Source: Gambelia wislizenii (Eukaryota; Chordata; Lepidosauria; Squamata; Crotaphytidae). Taken from it: a stretch of DNA of 64,000 nucleotides. The notes under the pieces are model-generated. The model was not told the origin of the DNA and ran no database searches. It saw only the letters and a list, made by a program, of their open reading frames with translations. Positions 38,092 through 49,871 of this stretch are shown here, piece by piece. The translations under genes and the position numbers were made by a program. Numbering within the stretch: position 1 is the stretch's first letter; each line of letters opens with the position of its first letter. Where the stretch lies: positions 195,159,809 through 195,223,808 of the forward strand of contig JAUMIR010000002.1 in the NCBI GenBank assembly GCA_030847615.1. Direction: 5' to 3'.

Positions 38092-38714
38092 TAGTCATCC
38101 CTCCACATTCGCGGGGGTTAGGGGCACAAGAACGCCAGGAATGTGAAAAAAAGTGAATAAAATACCCCGCCCGCCCGCAATCCCTCTCCGCTCTTCCAAA
38201 GTGGTGATGGGGCTTTTGAAGCCTCCTAGCCACTTCTCAGCCATCACCCCCACCCTCCCAAAACTGCTCTCCACTCCAAACAGAGCCAAGCCCAGGGAGA
38301 GCAGGGAGATTGGGTTTAAAGCGCCCACCTCACTGCTCTCTTGGGGCTTGGCTCTCCAGTCTAAACAGAGGCAAGCCCCAGGAGAGCGAGGAGGTGGGCG
38401 CTTTAGTCCCGATCTCCCCAATCTCCCTGGGCTTGGCTTTGTTTGGAGTGGAGAGCCAAGCCCAGGGAGAGCAGGAAAATCGGGTGTAAAGCACTCACCT
38501 CGCTGCTCTCTCGGGGCTTGGCTCTCCAGTCCAAACGGAGGCAAGTCCCAGGAGAGCGAGGAGGTGGGCGCCTTGGCTCAGCACTCCAAGTGGAGCCAAG
38601 CCCCTGAGGCAGATAGAGTTCCCTCCCAGGGAGGGGGAGGAGAAAGAGAAGGAGGAGAAACTGCAAATACTCAAAACGGTGAAAGTCAAAGCCGCGAATG
38701 TGGAGGGAGGACTG
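38092..38714. mobile_element. Tigger-like element with GC-rich internal repeats
   Basis: Ends tagtcatccctccacattcg and cgaatgtggagggaggactg are inverted repeats bounded by TA. The interior repeats a segment around cttggctctccagt and gagccaagcccagggagag several times in both orientations. Long frames on both strands (to 209 codons) come from this GC-rich repeat. Confidence 0.8.
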
Positions 38715-38760
38715 TACAATTACATTTCATGTGGAGGGAGGACTGTACAATTACATTTCA
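38699..38760. repeat. 31-bp tandem duplication at a transposon end
   Basis: The stretch starting atgtggagggaggactgtac occurs twice in tandem. It spans the right end of the Tigger-like element and its flank. Confidence 0.8.
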
Positions 38761-38957
38761 AGAATCTTACCCAAGTTGTTAATGAAAGCAGCATCTAGGC
38801 CTGTTCCCTGTTTCGGTTGCATGTATGTTTATATTTTAACGACAAGGAAAGCTAATGTTTAGCAGTTTTAAAATAAATTGTTTGAAGGGGTGTGTGAATT
38901 GGATTGCGTAGTAAAGCTTCCATTTGTTTATGTTCTATTTTCTTTGTCTCTTTGCAG

Positions 38958-39077
38958 TGGGTAAGACATCAAACCATGCCATTGTTTTGGCTCAGCTTTA
39001 TACCCAGGGCAAATGTCACGGCTTACATGCTTTCATTGTGCCGATACGCCAGTTGGGAACCCATGAGCCATTGCCAG
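38958..39077 (+). CDS. ACOX1: ACOX1 exon 5
   Basis: A 120-bp exon between tttgcag and g|gtatgg, coding LGKTSNHAIVLAQLYTQGKC then HGLHAFIVPIRQLGTHEPLP, about residues 180-220. It continues the beta-domain. Its acceptor lies about 245 bp downstream of a GC-rich Tigger-like element (38092-38714). Confidence 0.97.
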
Positions 39078-39181
39078 GTATGGCCCTGGCCTCTGTGCCT
39101 GGGTGTGTATGTATGCTAGCAGTTGACTCCTGGTATGAATGTAAAGATAATGTATTAATTATTCCAAGTGTGGCTCTAAGG

Positions 39182-39310
39182 CAGCCTCTCCCCAAACTAG
39201 CACTCTTTGGGTGTGTTAGATTACCATTCCCATCATTCTCAGTCAGCATAGTCAGTGGCCTTGTTGGCTGAGAATGATGGTAGTTGTGGTCCAACACATC
39301 CAGAGGGCAA
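39182..39310. repeat. Palindromic MITE
   Basis: aggcagcctctccccaaac...cattctcagtcagc is mirrored by gctgagaatgatggtagttg...gtgggaggctgcct. Confidence 0.7.
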
Positions 39311-40304
39311 AGGATTGTGGGAGGCTGCCTACATTATTGAAATAAACAGAGTGACCAAACCTTCTCAAGAACTGCTAGGTTTACAACGAATCTTTTTTAA
39401 AAAGGTAATGTATGAGAAAGCAGTTGCCTGCAGGTACATGTTTTGAGACTTGCAGATTGAAATCCACTATTGATTTGATTTTATGTTTTTCCCCAGAGTT
39501 AACAGCCAAGGCAGCCAAGGCAAATTAATTTCAAAAGGTTTCAGTGAAAGCACAACACATTATCCACATTAAAATACAAATTCAATTAATTATACTTTTA
39601 CAACAAAACGTACATGATTTAAAAATGCCACACTAATAAATAAACAGTAAAATGTGTCAGCACATGTATCCTAAAATGCAAAACCATAGAAGGCAGTCAG
39701 TTGTTGAAGCATGCCTGCACAGAGAAGAGAGCTCTTTTCCTCTAGCAGATAAACAACAAGGAGAGGGCTAGCTAACAAGTTCTATAATCTAGGAATATCC
39801 ACCAAGCATTACTTCAGGATAAGTTTGCATGAACTACAGCCCGCTTCTCCAGATGCATGGAGTACAGCTCCAGTAGGCAAATATTTATACATATTTTCAA
39901 GTAGTGGGAGGGATGTTAAATGTAATAGATGAGCAAAATGTCCTAGCATGGGAATGGGGGTGAAAAGTGTAGATCTTAATGGTGATCTTTAAGAATTGTT
40001 AAAAGGACATGGGTGGTGACCAATACATACAAGATTAGATAACAGATAACACATGTATAGTAGCAAGGAGTCTTAGTCTAAGCCCGTTGAACGGCAAGAA
40101 TTAATCTATAGATTGGAACTGGATGCAAAAATTATAAATAAAAAATCCAAACAGTGTCATAAAACACGATACAGAAAAATACTGTTAAAAATCTTGAAAA
40201 GGCTGATTTAGAATAATAATATGGCTTATGTAATCTGGTGCATGGTCTGCAAAACTGCTGGACCCTTTATTTACCACTGAGGTGTGAAAGCCATACATGC
40301 TACT
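39311..40304. other. ACOX1 intron 5, no feature
   Basis: AT-rich sequence, with no coding or repeat structure recognised. Confidence 0.4.
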
Positions 40305-40316
40305 TTTGAGAAAGTT

Positions 40317-40962
40317 TATTGCATACTATGCAGCTGTGGACAAGTTTACATAGGGACCACTAAACGCAGTGTGCAAACATGAATCAAGGAACATGAGAGA
40401 CACTGCAGACCGGGCCAGCCAGAAAAATCAGCAGTAGCAGAACATGTTATAAACCAACCTGGACATAAAATGTTATTTGAAAACACAGAAATTCTGGACC
40501 AGGCCAACAACTATCATGTCAGAATGCACAGAGAAGCTATTGAAATCCACAAACACCTGGACAACTTCAACAGGAAAGAAGAAACTTCAAAAGTAAACAA
40601 AATCTGGCTCCCAGTTTTGAAATACAATAGAATCAAAAGTCAACACTTACAAAAGAATTCCACCCAGGGACAAGAGGATTCCCAGCAGATAATGGCCCAT
40701 CAACCAACCATTAGCCAAACAGACACTAACGAGCCTTGCATTTCTATACCCAGAAACTAACCATTCAATTAAACAGTTTTACATATACTCCACTACAGGG
40801 GTTTACAGCATATAAACTCCACACACCCACCTACCCAACCATTTTCTGAAGATGCCAGCCACAGATGCGGGTGAAACGTCAGAAAGAACACAGCCTCACA
40901 GCCCAGAAAAAAAAGCCCAAGGAAAATCTATGGATGCCGGCCGTGAAAGCCTTCGACTTCAC
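40317..40962 (+). mobile_element. Penelope-like retroelement fragment (GIY-YIG end)
   Basis: Flanked by a 12-bp duplication, tttgagaaagtt (40305-40316 and 40963-40974). It encodes, with one frame break, CGQVYIGTTKRSVQT then IKEHERHCRPGQ, the start of the GIY-YIG nuclease. It continues in the open frame MLFENTEILDQANNYHVRMH to 40760. The 3' tail carries a hammerhead-like motif. It is 5'-truncated and lacks the RT. Confidence 0.9.
40842..40884 (+). ncRNA. Hammerhead-ribozyme-like motif in Penelope element
   Basis: CTGAAGA (40846-40852), a variable stem-loop, GAAA (40873-40876), then CGTC, so that A-ACGU-C forms the self-complementary box expected for short-helix-III hammerheads. Cleavage would follow GUC at 40880. 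Flanks TTTT and AGAA can pair as helix I with one wobble. An extra T follows CTGAAGA and helix II is weak in this copy, so activity is uncertain. Confidence 0.5.
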
Positions 40963-41059
40963 TTTGAGAAAGTTGTTTTTTTTGAAGGAAGAACATTTTC
41001 TTGAAGAAGAATCTGTACTGTACACACAGTGTTAATGAAAACCAGCATATTACTGCATG

Positions 41060-41285
41060 TGTTGTTGTGTTCCTTCAAGTCGTTACCAACCCTAACATGA
41101 TCCTATCACAGGGTTTTCTTGTCAAGATTTGTTCAGAGGGAATTTGCCTTTGCCTTCTGAGGCTGAGAGAGCATGACTTGCCTAAGGTCACCCAGCAGAT
41201 TTCCATGGCCGAGTGGGGATTTGAACCCTGGCCTCCAGAGACATAGTCCAGTGCTCAAACCACTACACCATGCTGGCTCTCCCAC
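41060..41285 (+). mobile_element. tRNA-derived-type SINE (MIR-like)
   Basis: gttgttgtgttccttcaagt, then gggttttcttgtcaagattt, aaggtcacccagcaga and ccactacaccatgctggctc. A second copy is at 62797-63036. This arrangement is common in lizard genomes. Confidence 0.8.
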
Positions 41286-41809
41286 ATGTAGTCTGCTAAA
41301 AAAAACCATTATCTCTTTTCAAACCTCTGTTTAAAAGACTGGAATTTGTGACTGTATCATGGCTTCTTAGCGATTATCCCATTCACAATTCCAATTACCA
41401 TCCATTGCTGAAGGAGGATGCTCTAGTATTCTGCTGTTACTGTAGAGAGCTGGGTACTATCAGGAATCTATTGATGGTGGGGCCGCAAGGGGTTCAATGT
41501 ATCCCCCTCCCAGGAAGTTGCTTAACTCTGACTTAAGTGAACAAAGTGAGGAGAGTACTGTACCTTGTAGTCCATCTAGCCTGTAGAAGAGATAAAATGT
41601 AGATTTATTATACCAATAATCTTCATAGATTTCTCATATGCAGAGAGGCTCCACCCATATACTCTGCCCATAAATCAGGCATTACTTGCCATAGTTTCCA
41701 GCAATACTGAGAATCTCTAAAACAAACATTGGTCTATGTGTTTTCATTACATGCTGTAATGTGATATGAAGGATGAAGCCCTCTTTGGGTATGATGCCAT
41801 GAACTTTGA

Positions 41810-42208
<399 letters not shown>

Positions 42209-43404
42209 TAGGGGTTTAAACTCTCTAAAAGGAGCTGACCACTTCAAACACTCTTTAAATTCACATTAAAGAAAGTGCGGTCAAGTCTCTGTTTAAGATT
42301 AAATCCCACTATGTCTCTTATCAGGGAATTCTGACTTGCACAATTCTACCTTGTTTGCAGTTTTTGAGGTCCAGCTGCCTGGAAACTTTCTCTGAAGTGT
42401 GCCAAAGTTCAGTATATTGCAGTTTACGTAAGGCAAGAAAAAACTGCACTCATAAGCAATCTGTTAGGTTTGCTAATCTGCTACTTGTATAATTTACAAT
42501 CTCATCTTTAAGGCAGCAATCAGACCTGGTGGTTCATCTCTAATTGTTTCCTGCTCCAGCCACTGCCACCTCCTGTTGAATGAATACTAATAACATACCT
42601 TTAGTATCTGGCCTCCTCCCTTTCATGTTTTCAGCAGTCTTCTGTTCTGTAAAATAGCCTGATAATTATTATAATTATTTTTAATTGTCAGTCTAAATCT
42701 CATTACTTGGAGAGTATGAACTTTTCAATCTCAAGTGGAAATGCTTCTGATTTCACAGCATGGGCTAGACAGTAGGTAGTCAGAGGTGTTGATTGTGGGG
42801 ATCTATTTATATGCTTAGATTTGTATCTTACCTTCACACAAATGGTGTCCAGCAGTTTTACTGAAATAAAGATGATAAAAAATAGTTTGATGTAGAACAT
42901 CAAGATCTTTGAAAGCGCTTCTAGCAACTGAATATCTGTTCAGATATGTGTTTAATGTGTTAAAAATGGAAAATATCATCTTTCTAAAACTGTAAAAGCA
43001 ATATTGAGGTAACCAGCCCATCTTCTTCGTGATCTCTGTGAATCCACACAGCTGGGTAATTCCTGTGCTGGCGCAGAACATTCGGAACCTTCTAGAATTG
43101 CTAGGTAGAATTTTGGCTGTAGCCCCGCCCACCCCAACGGGCACTCTGAGCCATTACCAGTCATTCCCCTCAGTTCCTTTCGTCCGCCGCACAAGCAGCA
43201 CGTTAGGAACACCACTCCTGTCTAGGATAGCTTTTTCTTGTAAAATACGGACTAATCTTGGATTTGGACTTTGAATTTGTGTACTCAACGGCATTTCTGG
43301 ATTTTGGACTGGTTTTGGATTGATTCTCTCGTGTTTTCACCTCGGACTGACTGACTACTTTTCTCTTCGACTTAACTGGATTCAGTTTGTAGAGGTATCG
43401 TAAA

Positions 43405-44505
43405 ATGGCCTCTAAATTAGCTGCGTTTAAGCGCTGTGTTATTTGCCAACCAAAATTGACGAGCACTGATGGGCACTCAAAATGCTTAATTTGCTTGGGA
43501 GAATCTCATAATGTGGAGAACTGCTCCCATTGTATGGCCTTTACACCTCAGGCCCGAAAGCAAAAAAATGTCCCAGCTTCGATCCTTTTTATATGAAAAA
43601 GCCTTGGTGCCGTACTCAGCTTCGACACCTTCTTCGGCAGCATCAGTGTCTATGGCTCAGCCGACGAAGGAAAGCTCAACCCAAAAAAGGGGAAGGTTGG
43701 ATTCAAAAAGTCCAGCTAAACGCCATAGGAAGGAATCCGATAGTCCATCCTGAAGGAGATGTATGGTGACTACATCTGATACCGAAGCACAGATATCAGC
43801 TTCTAAGAGATGTGTACTCCACACTGAGACTATATCCCAATCATCAGTTTCAAGGGATCGGGATCGAGAGACTTCGGTATCAATGGCACGGGATCGTGAT
43901 CGTAAGACTTCGAAGTCGGTGGAAAAACTATGATCTCATTTGCCTTCTGATTCTGGTGAACGCTCAGCGTTCGACACCGAGAGATGTTCCACCATTGAAA
44001 ACACCTGTTCCGTCTCGAACAGCATCACCTGGAAAAAGACCAACTCCAGTTCGTGAACCGACCCGACTCCGTTGGTAGAACTGGTTAATGTAGACACAGT
44101 GCAATTGTCAGAAGGAGAAATCTTATCACCTTCAAAGAAAATAACTTCACCATTTCCCATTGTGTCAAGAGCAGAGCTCTTAACTGGAGGCAGTTTATAT
44201 GGGAAGGACATTGAGCAAGTGCATGATGAACCTGATTCCCCAATAGTCATCCGTCATCCACCTACACCTTCGATTTGTGCCTTGGACACCGTTCCTACGT
44301 ATGGTGGCTTTGATGTGGCAACGTCTTGTCTGACAGGCTTTCATGATTCTCCGTACAGAGTACGGGTGTCTTCAATGGATAAAGAGAGATCTTTCTTCAG
44401 AGAAGAAGAAAAACAGCGGAGTTATTGTTCTTCTCCAGAAATTTCATATCATCTGCCTGAACCACTGCCGATTAGAAGATCTGCAGTGATGGATGCCGGT
44501 AGTCT
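43405..44505 (+). pseudogene. DIRS gag-like region (frameshifted)
   Basis: Starts MASKLAAFKRCVICQPKLTS and includes CLICLGESHNVENCSHC, a conserved Cys/His block at the start of DIRS gag proteins. The sequence then shifts frame several times and continues in the frame that begins at 44072. Confidence 0.75.
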
Positions 44506-45307
44506 GGTTACTCCTCTAGCAAGACTACGGTTCCGACCTCTTCAAGCATGGTTTCTCTCTGTTTTCTGTCCTCTAAACGACTACCCAGACAAGTTAGTAA
44601 CGATGCCGAGGGCAGTGCAGTGGTCGCTGGGATGGTGCCTCCATCCAGAGAATGTATTGAAAGGTCTTCCATTCCAGTCTCCACAACCACAAGTAACCAT
44701 CACCGCCGATGCCTCCATGACCGGCTGGGGCACTCATCTCGGACGGCTTGCAATTCAAGGGAAGTGGTCGGTACTGGAGAATCAATTTCATATCAATGTC
44801 TTGGAGTTAATAGCTGTTCAGAAAGCGCACAGAACTTTCAAATCCATGCTGACCAGGAAGGTAGTACTGATTGTTACTGATATTACATCAGTCATGAATT
44901 ACCTGAACAAGCAGGGAGGGACCAGGTCCTTCACGTTACTTTCGATCACGCTCGACATTTGGAACTGGTGTGCACTGAGGAATATCCAGTTGCAGTCTAT
45001 CCATCTTCCGGGGGAAGAGAATACTCTTGCAGACGAACTCAGCTGTTCAAGTATAACTGTCCACGAGCGGATGCTCCATCGCAATGAAGCAGGGAAACTC
45101 TTCAAACATTGGGGGTTTCCAGAAGTAAATCTCTTTGCATCGAAGTGGAACAGGCAGTGTCAACGGTACTGTGCTCGAACCCAAGGGATGGGTTTGTTGG
45201 GAGATACATTCTTATTTCAATGGGACGGTCCACTGCTTTTCCCCACTTCCACTCTTGACGAGGTAATCTCAAAGAATCTCAAAGAAGGAAGGACAACTCC
45301 AATGTGA
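44506..45307 (+). pseudogene. DIRS RT end and RNase H
   Basis: One open frame contains WSLGWCLHPENVLKGLPF, then TITADASMTGWGTHLG (first Asp of RNase H), FHINVLELIAVQKA, VLIVTDITSVMNYLNKQGG and IHLPGEENTLADELS. It ends with GFPEVNLFASKWNRQ, a DIRS block after RNase H. The frame is fused directly to gag, with no RT catalytic box between. Confidence 0.88.
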
Positions 45308-45320
45308 TACTGATCACACT

Positions 45321-46503
45321 GTGGTGGCCTCGACAACTGTGGTTCAGTCCTCTACTACTTCTGTCCCGACATCGGTACCTATGGCTCCCATCCAGACCAG
45401 ACCTTCTGACAATTCAGAAAAACAAAGTCAGACACCTGGACTTGAATACATTAAAGCTGACAACATGGAGGATTGTCCCACGACATCGTCCATAACTTTA
45501 ACTCCTGATGTTGAAGCAGTGATTAATACAGCTCTTCGACCATCAATTAAGCACTCTTATGCCTACAAGTGGAAAAGGTTCAACTCATTCTTGGCTCAGC
45601 AGGGCCTGTCGGTATCAAAAGCTACAATCACAACAGTCTTTGAATTTTTACTACATCTGACACAGACTGGTTTGTCAATGTCATCTTTGAAATGCTGTCT
45701 AGCTGCCATTTCAGTAGAGTTTCAAGCAATGGGTCGTCCATCTCCATTTAGAGACCCATTAGTGAAGAAGTTTTTGAGAGGTCATCTTAATCTTCATTCT
45801 CCAGTGCATGAGCCTACACTGCCTTGGAGTTTAGAACTTGTGTTGTCTCAACTGACAAAAACACCATTTGAACCTATGGCAACCTCTGATCTTCGAATTT
45901 TATCTTGGGAAACTGCGTTTCTAATAACTATTACTTCAGCACGAAGGGCAAGTGAAATATGTGCGTTATGAGGTGATTCACCTTATCTTGTCTTCCATAA
46001 GCATAAGGTGGTTCTAAAGCCTGACATTCTTTTTTACCGAAAGTAGTCTCAAGTTTTCATCTCAAACAATCAATTGTATTACCAACCTTGATGCAGAACC
46101 CATCAGACAAATTTGAGAGAACTATGTATTCATTAGATGTTCGGCGAGTTAGCCTTTTATACTGAAAGAACTGCTGGGATTCGGAAATCACCAAAACTGT
46201 TTGTGCCCTATTTGGCAAAGAAGGAAGTGAACCAATTTCTCCACAGCGTTTATCAAAATGGGTGGTGTCTGCGATTTCTCTGCTATGAACTGGCCGAGAC
46301 CCTTGCCATCCAGAATACGTGCACATTCCACTAGAGCAGTAGCTGCATCAACTGCCTTTATGTCGGGTGTCTCACTTGAGACTGTCTGTAAGGCAGCTAC
46401 ATCGTCTTTGCCTTTAACCTTTATATCTAATTACAGATTAGACCACAAATCCAGAACTGACTCTGCTTTTGGGAGAGCTGTTTTGCTGTCTACCATTCAA
46501 TGA
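45321..46503 (+). pseudogene. DIRS tyrosine recombinase (broken)
   Basis: The N-terminal core-binding part (SIKHSYAYKWKRFNSFLAQQ) is followed by ITSARRASEICAL, holding the first catalytic Arg. After stops and shifts another frame (46258-46503) gives HSTRAVAASTAF (the H-x-x-R box) and FISNYRLD (probable catalytic Tyr). The enzyme would insert the circular DNA form. It is not intact. Confidence 0.88.
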
Positions 46504-46701
46504 ACATGGAAATTTGATGTTCAACCTTCATATTAAGTTTATTGATGGTAATGGTGAATCAGTTGCATGCCTGGTATTTAAGCAATACACAGTTATTTGG
46601 TTGAAATTTGTGTCCTTTTATTATTTTATTTGGGTAGTAGTAACTTAATAAGGTATGTATTTAGCATAACATTCCCCCCTCTGAAGGTGAAGCTTGCTAG
46701 T

Positions 46702-46800
46702 CTACCCAGCTGTGTGGATTCACAGAGACCACGAAGAAGATGGTCAGGTTGCTTACCTGTAACCATAGATCTTCGAGTGATCTTCTGTGAATTCACACAG
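46702..46800. repeat. DIRS internal complementary region
   Basis: The left half (ccacgaagaagatggtcagg) is the inverse of the left end of the element. The right half (taaccatagatcttcgag, tcttctgtgaattcaca) is the inverse of its right end. In DIRS elements this region serves to complete the ends during circle formation. Confidence 0.85.
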
Positions 46801-47088
46801 ACCTGCCCATCCTCTCCTCAATGTTTAGCTATGTTTTAAATTAATATGGTGCTGCTAATTGTAGCGTCCTTTATGGAACTGAGGGGAATGACTGGTAACG
46901 TCTCAGAGCAACCGTTGGGGTGGACGGGGCTACCGCCAAAATTCTACCTAGTGATTCTAGAAGGTTCCGAGTGTTCTGCGCAGGCGCAGGAATTACCCAG
47001 CTTTGTGAATTCACAGAAGACCACTTGAAGATCTATGGTTATAGGTAATCAACCTGACCTTCATATCTGTACTACTTTCCTCTGCTAG

Positions 47089-47258
47089 GTTGAACCAGAT
47101 GGCACGTATGTGAAACCTCTCAATGCCAAGCTGACATATGGGACCATGGTGTTTATCCGTTCAATTATTGTAGGAGATGCTGCTCGCTGTCTAGCCAGAG
47201 CTTGTACAATCGCCATCCGTTACAGTGCAGTGCGGCACCAGTCTGAACTGAAGCCAGG
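47089..47258 (+). CDS. ACOX1: ACOX1 exon 7
   Basis: A 170-bp exon between tctgctag and gg|gtaaga. It encodes [20 protein letters not shown], then [20 protein letters not shown] and [17 protein letters not shown], about residues 259-315, the start of the C-terminal alpha-helical domain. The intronic sequence before the acceptor is unusually short. A DIRS inverted repeat ends at about 47050-47059, leaving only some 30 bp of non-transposon sequence for the pyrimidine tract. Confidence 0.97.
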
Positions 47259-48260
47259 GTAAGAAGCTGGTAGTAGTAAGCGAAGCCTGTACAAAATGCC
47301 TTGGTATCAAATAGCAATATTGTGCTCTCTTCCCCAGAGCGCTATTAAGCCTTGAATGCAAAATTTCCCTTTGTAGTAGCATTGATTAGATTAGAAGCTG
47401 CTGGTGGTTTGTCCTAATCATCTGTGACATCTGCTTTGGTTTCTGTGGGAGGTAGGAGTGACTACAAATGGGAATTAGAAAAAGGGAGCACAAGTGCCTT
47501 CCCCCCACCCCTACAAAGAAGGAGTGTACTTACCTCTCCTACCATTACATTTGAATCATTGTCATCCTACCACATTAGGGCCATTGCCCAAGCTTGTCCA
47601 GTATTATTGGTCAGGATCATGGGGCACCTAACTTGGCACACACCCCTTCAAGGGGCCCACTGTCAGCTTTTTGGACCCCCCCCCCAAAAAAAGCCCTGCT
47701 GCTGCTTTTCCTTTCTGTTGCTGCCTGCCCACCTGCTCTCTCTTGAAGAGGGAGAGGCGCAAAAGAGAAGGAGCAGTAGCCCATTGCTTGCCTTGCTGTT
47801 TTCCCCTGGGTGATAATGCAGATTGGGTCCAGACAGACTGGGCAAGCAAATGGGCAGTCACAATGACAGTGAGGAGGAAATAGAGAGATTTGTTAGGGAC
47901 ACTGAGAACATCTTGACAAAAGTTTTCCCAGAACTTGGAGCCAGACTTGCAGTGAGATAGAAGTTTTAACCTCTATGTACGAAATTAATTCACGTTTTCT
48001 TCTTTTACCTTCCTGTATCTGTTCCATCTGTATTGTCTGAAGTCTTCTTTACTTAAAACCAATCAGCATTTTCTTTTCTTTTTAAAGAAACGTCTCAAAA
48101 CCCACATGTTCATGATTGTTTCTATAAGTAAATGTACTGTTGCTGCGTGTTTCCATATCTTCTTTGGAATGCAACTTCGCCATTTTTTGCTGTACTGGCT
48201 CTCTAAGAAATCAAGCCATAGCAACAGCAGTGGTTTCTTTTATTCTTATTTCTGCTGCAG

Positions 48261-48423
48261 GGAGCCTGAGCCTCAGATCTTGGATTATCAGACTCAGCAG
48301 TACAAACTGTTTCCTCTTCTGGCAACAGCATATGCCTTCCACTTTGTGGGTGCCTATATGAAAGATACCTACCATCGCATCACTGGGAACATCAGTGATG
48401 GAGACTTGAGTGAACTGCCAGAG
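48261..48423 (+). CDS. ACOX1: ACOX1 exon 8
   Basis: A 163-bp exon between tctgctgcag and gag|gtgtga. It encodes [20 protein letters not shown], then [20 protein letters not shown] and [14 protein letters not shown], about residues 315-369. The donor gtgtga departs from the gtaagt consensus but keeps GT. The exon lies in the C-terminal helical domain that forms the dimer interface. Confidence 0.97.
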
Positions 48424-49020
48424 GTGTGACTCTTCTACTTAAAATGGGAAGGAGCCCAACTGAATATAGCAAAGTGTTATCTTTTCCTTCAGAATGTAAG
48501 GGTGACTCCTAGGAGGGAAAAGATTCAAGGGAGAAGAGTTTGGGACCATGAATTTTGCAGATGGATGCACAGAAATCACTGTCATTGCCTCAAGCCAAAG
48601 TATGGTTAATGGAAAACCAAAAGGGATGAAAACGCCCTTTCTTTTCCCACACCCCTGAAGAAAAATTGTATTATGTTAGCTTACAAAGCTCATTGGCTTC
48701 GTCATCAGAAAAAGATGGTTAAAATGATGGGGTGGGAAGGTGACATTGTTGGTGTCACAAGTCTGCATCGTGCTTGTTGCAGATGTTACAGAAAGACAGA
48801 ACCTATACAGAAAGAGGTGCAGTCCCTTCCTCCCCACAAAAACAAGGCAATAAAATTTCCTTCTCCATTTTGCAGCTGCAACGTCTCTTCCCTTACAATC
48901 TGGATCTTTCCCTGTCCTTTGTGAAATCATAGACCTTTATAGAGAACATTCATTAAGAGTCATGACCAATAACCTTTAACAGACCAGTCCCTCATGCACT
49001 GGTCTATTAATCTCTTCAGA

Positions 49021-49206
49021 TAGGGTTGCTAGAGTGAAAACTGGTGTTGCCTCCTATCCCTTTAATGGTTGTGTAGAAGAGCAGGTTTTAGCAGGTTTTG
49101 CTTGTTACTTGATTGCATGACAAACCAGACCTGCTGAAATTCTCTCTTCTACACAGACATTAAAGGGACAGCAGATGATTCCAGTTTTCACTCTGGCAAC
49201 CCTATT
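49021..49206. mobile_element. Palindromic MITE
   Basis: tagggttgctagagtgaaaa, tccctttaatg and tgtgtagaagag on the left are inverted on the right (ctcttctacacagacattaa, ccagttttcactctgg). A related half is at about 53137-53195. Confidence 0.85.
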
Positions 49207-49606
49207 TTTAGAAGCTGTCTAATTGAGAAGGGTTGTAACCTTCATAAGCAAAGGCTGCTGGTTAAATGCAATATCAGATCTGACAGATTCTGGTCTGAAC
49301 TGGCAATAGAATGATGTTTCATATTTGCTGATTATAAGGGTCAATAATGAAAGAATTCACATAGGGAAAATTATGTTTTTGGACTTCACTTATGTGTCCT
49401 CACCCTCTGAATTCTAAAACTCTAAGAAGAATTTCTGAGACCCTGAAACCATTAGGCTTTCTTTAGGCCAATTTTAAGGAATTTCCCTTTTCTTCTCTCT
49501 TCTACATAAAGTCAGGGGGCCAAAAAGTATTATTGTTTAATATAGTGACAAACCTAGTAGAAATATCATAAGACGCCTGGCTTCCTAACGTTTTTCTCTC
49601 CCTCAG

Positions 49607-49797
49607 CTGCATGCATTGTCTGCAGGGCTAAAGGCTTTCAGTTCCTGGGTTGCCAGTGCTGGCATTGAGGAATGTCGGATGGCATGTGGTGGGCATGGCT
49701 ATTCCCGTTGCAGTGGCTTGCCTGATATCTATGTCAATTTCACCCCTTCCTGCACTTATGAAGGAGAGAACACTGTCATGATGCTGCAAACTGCACG
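49607..49797 (+). CDS. ACOX1: ACOX1 exon 9, catalytic glutamate
   Basis: A 191-bp exon between cctcag and cg|gtgagt. It encodes [40 protein letters not shown] and [20 protein letters not shown], about residues 370-433. The Glu in TYEGEN falls at position 421 if 89 residues precede exon 3. That matches the catalytic base (Glu421) known from rat acyl-CoA oxidase. The [11 protein letters not shown] block is the conserved region next to the flavin. Confidence 0.97.
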
Positions 49798-49871
49798 GTG
49801 AGTGATGGAGCTTGACTTGTTGCATGACATTGCTTTAGCTCTCCACATTTCTCACCTAACTTCATAGACTT

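Larger units (their letters stand above)
43011..47059 (+). mobile_element. DIRS-type tyrosine-recombinase retrotransposon (inactive)
   Basis: About 4.05 kb within intron 6. The ends (43011-43200 and 46855-47059) are inverted repeats sharing, for example, ggtagaattttgg and agtcattcccctcagttcc. An internal complementary region at 46702-46800 contains the complements of both outer ends joined. This is the defining DIRS layout. The coding order is gag-like with Cys/His, RNase H, tyrosine recombinase. The RT palm is missing, apparently by internal deletion near 44500. No target duplication was seen, as expected for DIRS. Confidence 0.93.

Noticed and set aside
38095..38782. 149- and 209-codon frames as genes
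   Set aside because: They lie inside the GC-rich Tigger-like element and follow its internal repeats.
40470..40760. Host gene encoding a 96-aa protein
   Set aside because: It is the end of a Penelope polyprotein, with a near-identical copy at 27688-27957 and flanking target duplications.
43011..47059. Endogenous retrovirus
   Set aside because: There are no direct LTRs, protease or envelope; the inverted ends and tyrosine recombinase identify DIRS.
48106..48429. A longer ACOX1 exon starting at 48106
   Set aside because: Homology to ACOX1 begins exactly after the acceptor at 48260; the upstream codons are intron.
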